From assembly GCA_035542155.1 (NCBI GenBank), contig DATKLX010000175.1, positions 1 to 7,044 of the forward strand: 7,044 bases of DNA. Direction: 5' to 3'. A model generated the notes under the pieces. The model was not told the origin of the DNA. It saw only the letters and a program-made list of their open reading frames with translations, and made no database searches. The stretch comes from DATKLX01 sp035542155. GTDB taxonomy: Bacteria; Chloroflexota; Anaerolineae; Anaerolineales; Anaerolineaceae. Every line of letters begins with the position of its first letter. Within the stretch, counting starts at the first letter, position 1. A program made the translations under genes and the position numbers. Of the stretch, positions 6,087 through 7,044 are shown piece after piece.

Positions 6087-6533
6087 ATGGGGTATAAAAT
6101 CCTCCTCCTGAACGGCCCCAACCTGAATATGTTGGGCATTCGAGAAGCATCGATTTATGGGACTGAACCGTTAGCGAATATAATCCAGGATCTGAGGACC
6201 TTCGCCTCTGAGCGGGAAATCGAGCTGCGCGACTTCCAGTCGAACTCCGAGGGCGCCCTGATCGACGCCGTTCAGGATGCTCACCAATGGGCGGATGGAA
6301 TCGTGTTCAATGCTGGAGCCTATACGCGTACCAGCTATGCCCTGCGCGATGCTATCGCCGCGATAAAAATCCCTGTCGTGGAGGTTCACCTGTCCAACAT
6401 CCACGCCCGCGAAGAGTTCCGCCGCCATTCCGTGATCGCTCCCGTGTGCCTGGGGGTTTGTGCCGGCTTCGGGCGTTGGAGCTATTTTCTGGGTCTCCAG
6501 GCGCTGCTCTGGCATTTCGAGATCCAAGAGTAA
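6087..6533 (+). CDS. aroQ: 3-dehydroquinate dehydratase, type II
   Basis: This enzyme catalyses reversible dehydration of 3-dehydroquinate to 3-dehydroshikimate in the cytoplasm, in the shikimate pathway to aromatic amino acids. The class II enzyme is normally a dodecamer. The 148 residues are the usual length. The N-terminal KILLLNGPNLNMLG leads to Arg19 and catalytic Tyr24, then QSNSEGALID, Asn75 in NAGAYT, Asp88, catalytic His101 in EVHLSNIHAREEF, and Arg112. Residue 81 is Arg (YTRTS), where the family normally has His (YTHTS), a substrate-contacting position. The rest of the active site is intact. The start is supported by GAGGG (6076-6080) six bases upstream. No other shikimate gene is in the window. 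A hydrolase gene follows after 70 bases on the same strand. Confidence 0.95.
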   Translation: MGYKILLLNGPNLNMLGIREASIYGTEPLANIIQDLRTFASEREIELRDFQSNSEGALIDAVQDAHQWADGIVFNAGAYTRTSYALRDAIAAIKIPVVEVHLSNIHAREEFRRHSVIAPVCLGVCAGFGRWSYFLGLQALLWHFEIQE

Positions 6534-6543
6534 AGCCCCATCA

Positions 6544-6570
6544 TCCCAGCCAGGCGCGAGCAGGCTGGGG
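6544..6570 (+). other. Hairpin between aroQ and the hydrolase gene
   Basis: CCCAGCC (6545-6551) pairs perfectly with GGCTGGG (6563-6569), plus a possible U-G pair outside, around an 11-base loop. It starts 11 bases after the aroQ stop. No T-run follows, so it is more likely a processing or partial attenuation element than a full terminator. Confidence 0.4.
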
Positions 6571-6603
6571 AACATACTGCTTTCTGAGCCCAGGAGATGT
6601 GGG

Positions 6604-7044
6604 ATGGCTAAGGGACTGCGGATTAGTCTGATTGTTATTGGCCTGGTAATTTTTCTATCCCTCTCAGGGTTTGTCATTTGGGGAGAAACCCCCTCGTCCC
6701 CGATGCCAGAAGCGCTCGCCGCGCTTGCCTCAGATGGACAGGTGACTGTGACGAGTGGAAAGTGGCTTGTTTTTTCGTCCACCGCTCGAACGCCTGCAAC
6801 TGGTTTAATCATTTATCCGGGCGGGCATGTCGATTACCGGGCCTACGCACCCAGCGCACATCAGATTGCAGCGCAGGGGTACCTGGTTGTGATCGTACCC
6901 ATGCCGCTGAGTCTGGCTGTTCTTAATGCCGGTGGGGCTGCCGATGTTATTTCTGCCTATCCAGAAATCCAGCATTGGGCGGTGGGAGGTCATTCACTTG
7001 GCGGATCGATGGCCGCGAATTTTGCAAAAAGCCATTCTTCGCTG
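6604..7044 (+). CDS. Alpha/beta hydrolase with N-terminal membrane anchor, cut by the right edge
   Basis: ATG at 6604 has AGGAG (6592-6596) seven bases upstream, and the frame is open for 147 codons to the window edge. Residues about 7-26 form one hydrophobic segment (ISLIVIGLVIFLSLSGFVIW) after a basic start, an uncleaved anchor or signal peptide, so the enzyme should work outside the membrane. LIIYPGGHVDYRAYAP (about 68-83) resembles the oxyanion-hole region of alpha/beta hydrolases. GGHSLGGSMAA gives the nucleophile elbow with Ser131. The catalytic acid and His must lie beyond the edge. The fold is Abhydrolase_5-like, and a similar family occurs in Chloroflexota as I recall. Substrate unknown; an esterase-type reaction is the family expectation. 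Probably co-transcribed with aroQ. Confidence 0.88.
   Translation, partial: MAKGLRISLIVIGLVIFLSLSGFVIWGETPSSPMPEALAALASDGQVTVTSGKWLVFSSTARTPATGLIIYPGGHVDYRAYAPSAHQIAAQGYLVVIVPMPLSLAVLNAGGAADVISAYPEIQHWAVGGHSLGGSMAANFAKSHSSL

Noticed and set aside
6171..6812. 213-codon minus-strand frame across aroQ and the hydrolase start
   Set aside because: It is antisense to two clearly recognised genes and to the gap between them, with no domain of its own.
1..7044. tRNA, rRNA, CRISPR array, toxin-antitoxin or defence module
   Set aside because: No cloverleaf, no regularly spaced repeats and no such protein families were seen. The only repeats are the insertion-sequence ends and their target duplication.

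Overview
The window looks like chromosomal DNA from a moderately GC-rich bacterium, most plausibly a member of the Chloroflexota (Anaerolineae-like). That placement rests on the protein types I recognise: a soluble LacI-sensor/histidine kinase/AraC fusion, an uncharacterised C-terminal fragment with an NNLELIYTYQGLT-type motif, and a membrane-anchored alpha/beta hydrolase. It comes from memory of families, not from a search.

Layout. Positions 1-41 hold the first 13 codons of a minus-strand gene running off the left edge; its Shine-Dalgarno sequence (SD) lies inside a 16-bp RNA hairpin (44-59/87-102). Positions 160-3755 (minus) hold what was almost certainly one ~1,198-residue signalling protein: LacI-type ligand-binding domain without a DNA-binding head, helical linker, GAF-like region, HisKA and HATPase, a degenerate receiver, an intact receiver, and an AraC-type DNA-binding domain. 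A one-base loss in a run of five G (minus strand; C1363-1367) splits it at 1356-1367. Its leader (about 3756-3901) has an extended -10 promoter and an imperfect hairpin.

Positions 4047-5597 are a complete insertion sequence with a plus-strand DDE (IS481-like, rve superfamily) transposase, 77-bp imperfect terminal inverted repeats and a 5-bp target duplication TATCC. The transposase has an in-frame amber codon at codon 42, so this copy is probably not autonomous. Directly downstream (5661-5954) is a 5'-truncated gene remnant.

Positions 6087-6533 encode type II 3-dehydroquinate dehydratase (aroQ), followed after 70 bp by the start of an alpha/beta hydrolase (6604 to the right edge), a likely short co-directional transcription unit.

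The left half therefore looks like a sugar- or ligand-responsive regulator read toward a probable target gene, with an extra translational gate on that gene. The middle is a mobile-element scar, and the right is housekeeping plus a hydrolase. I found no tRNA, rRNA, CRISPR array or recognisable defence system.
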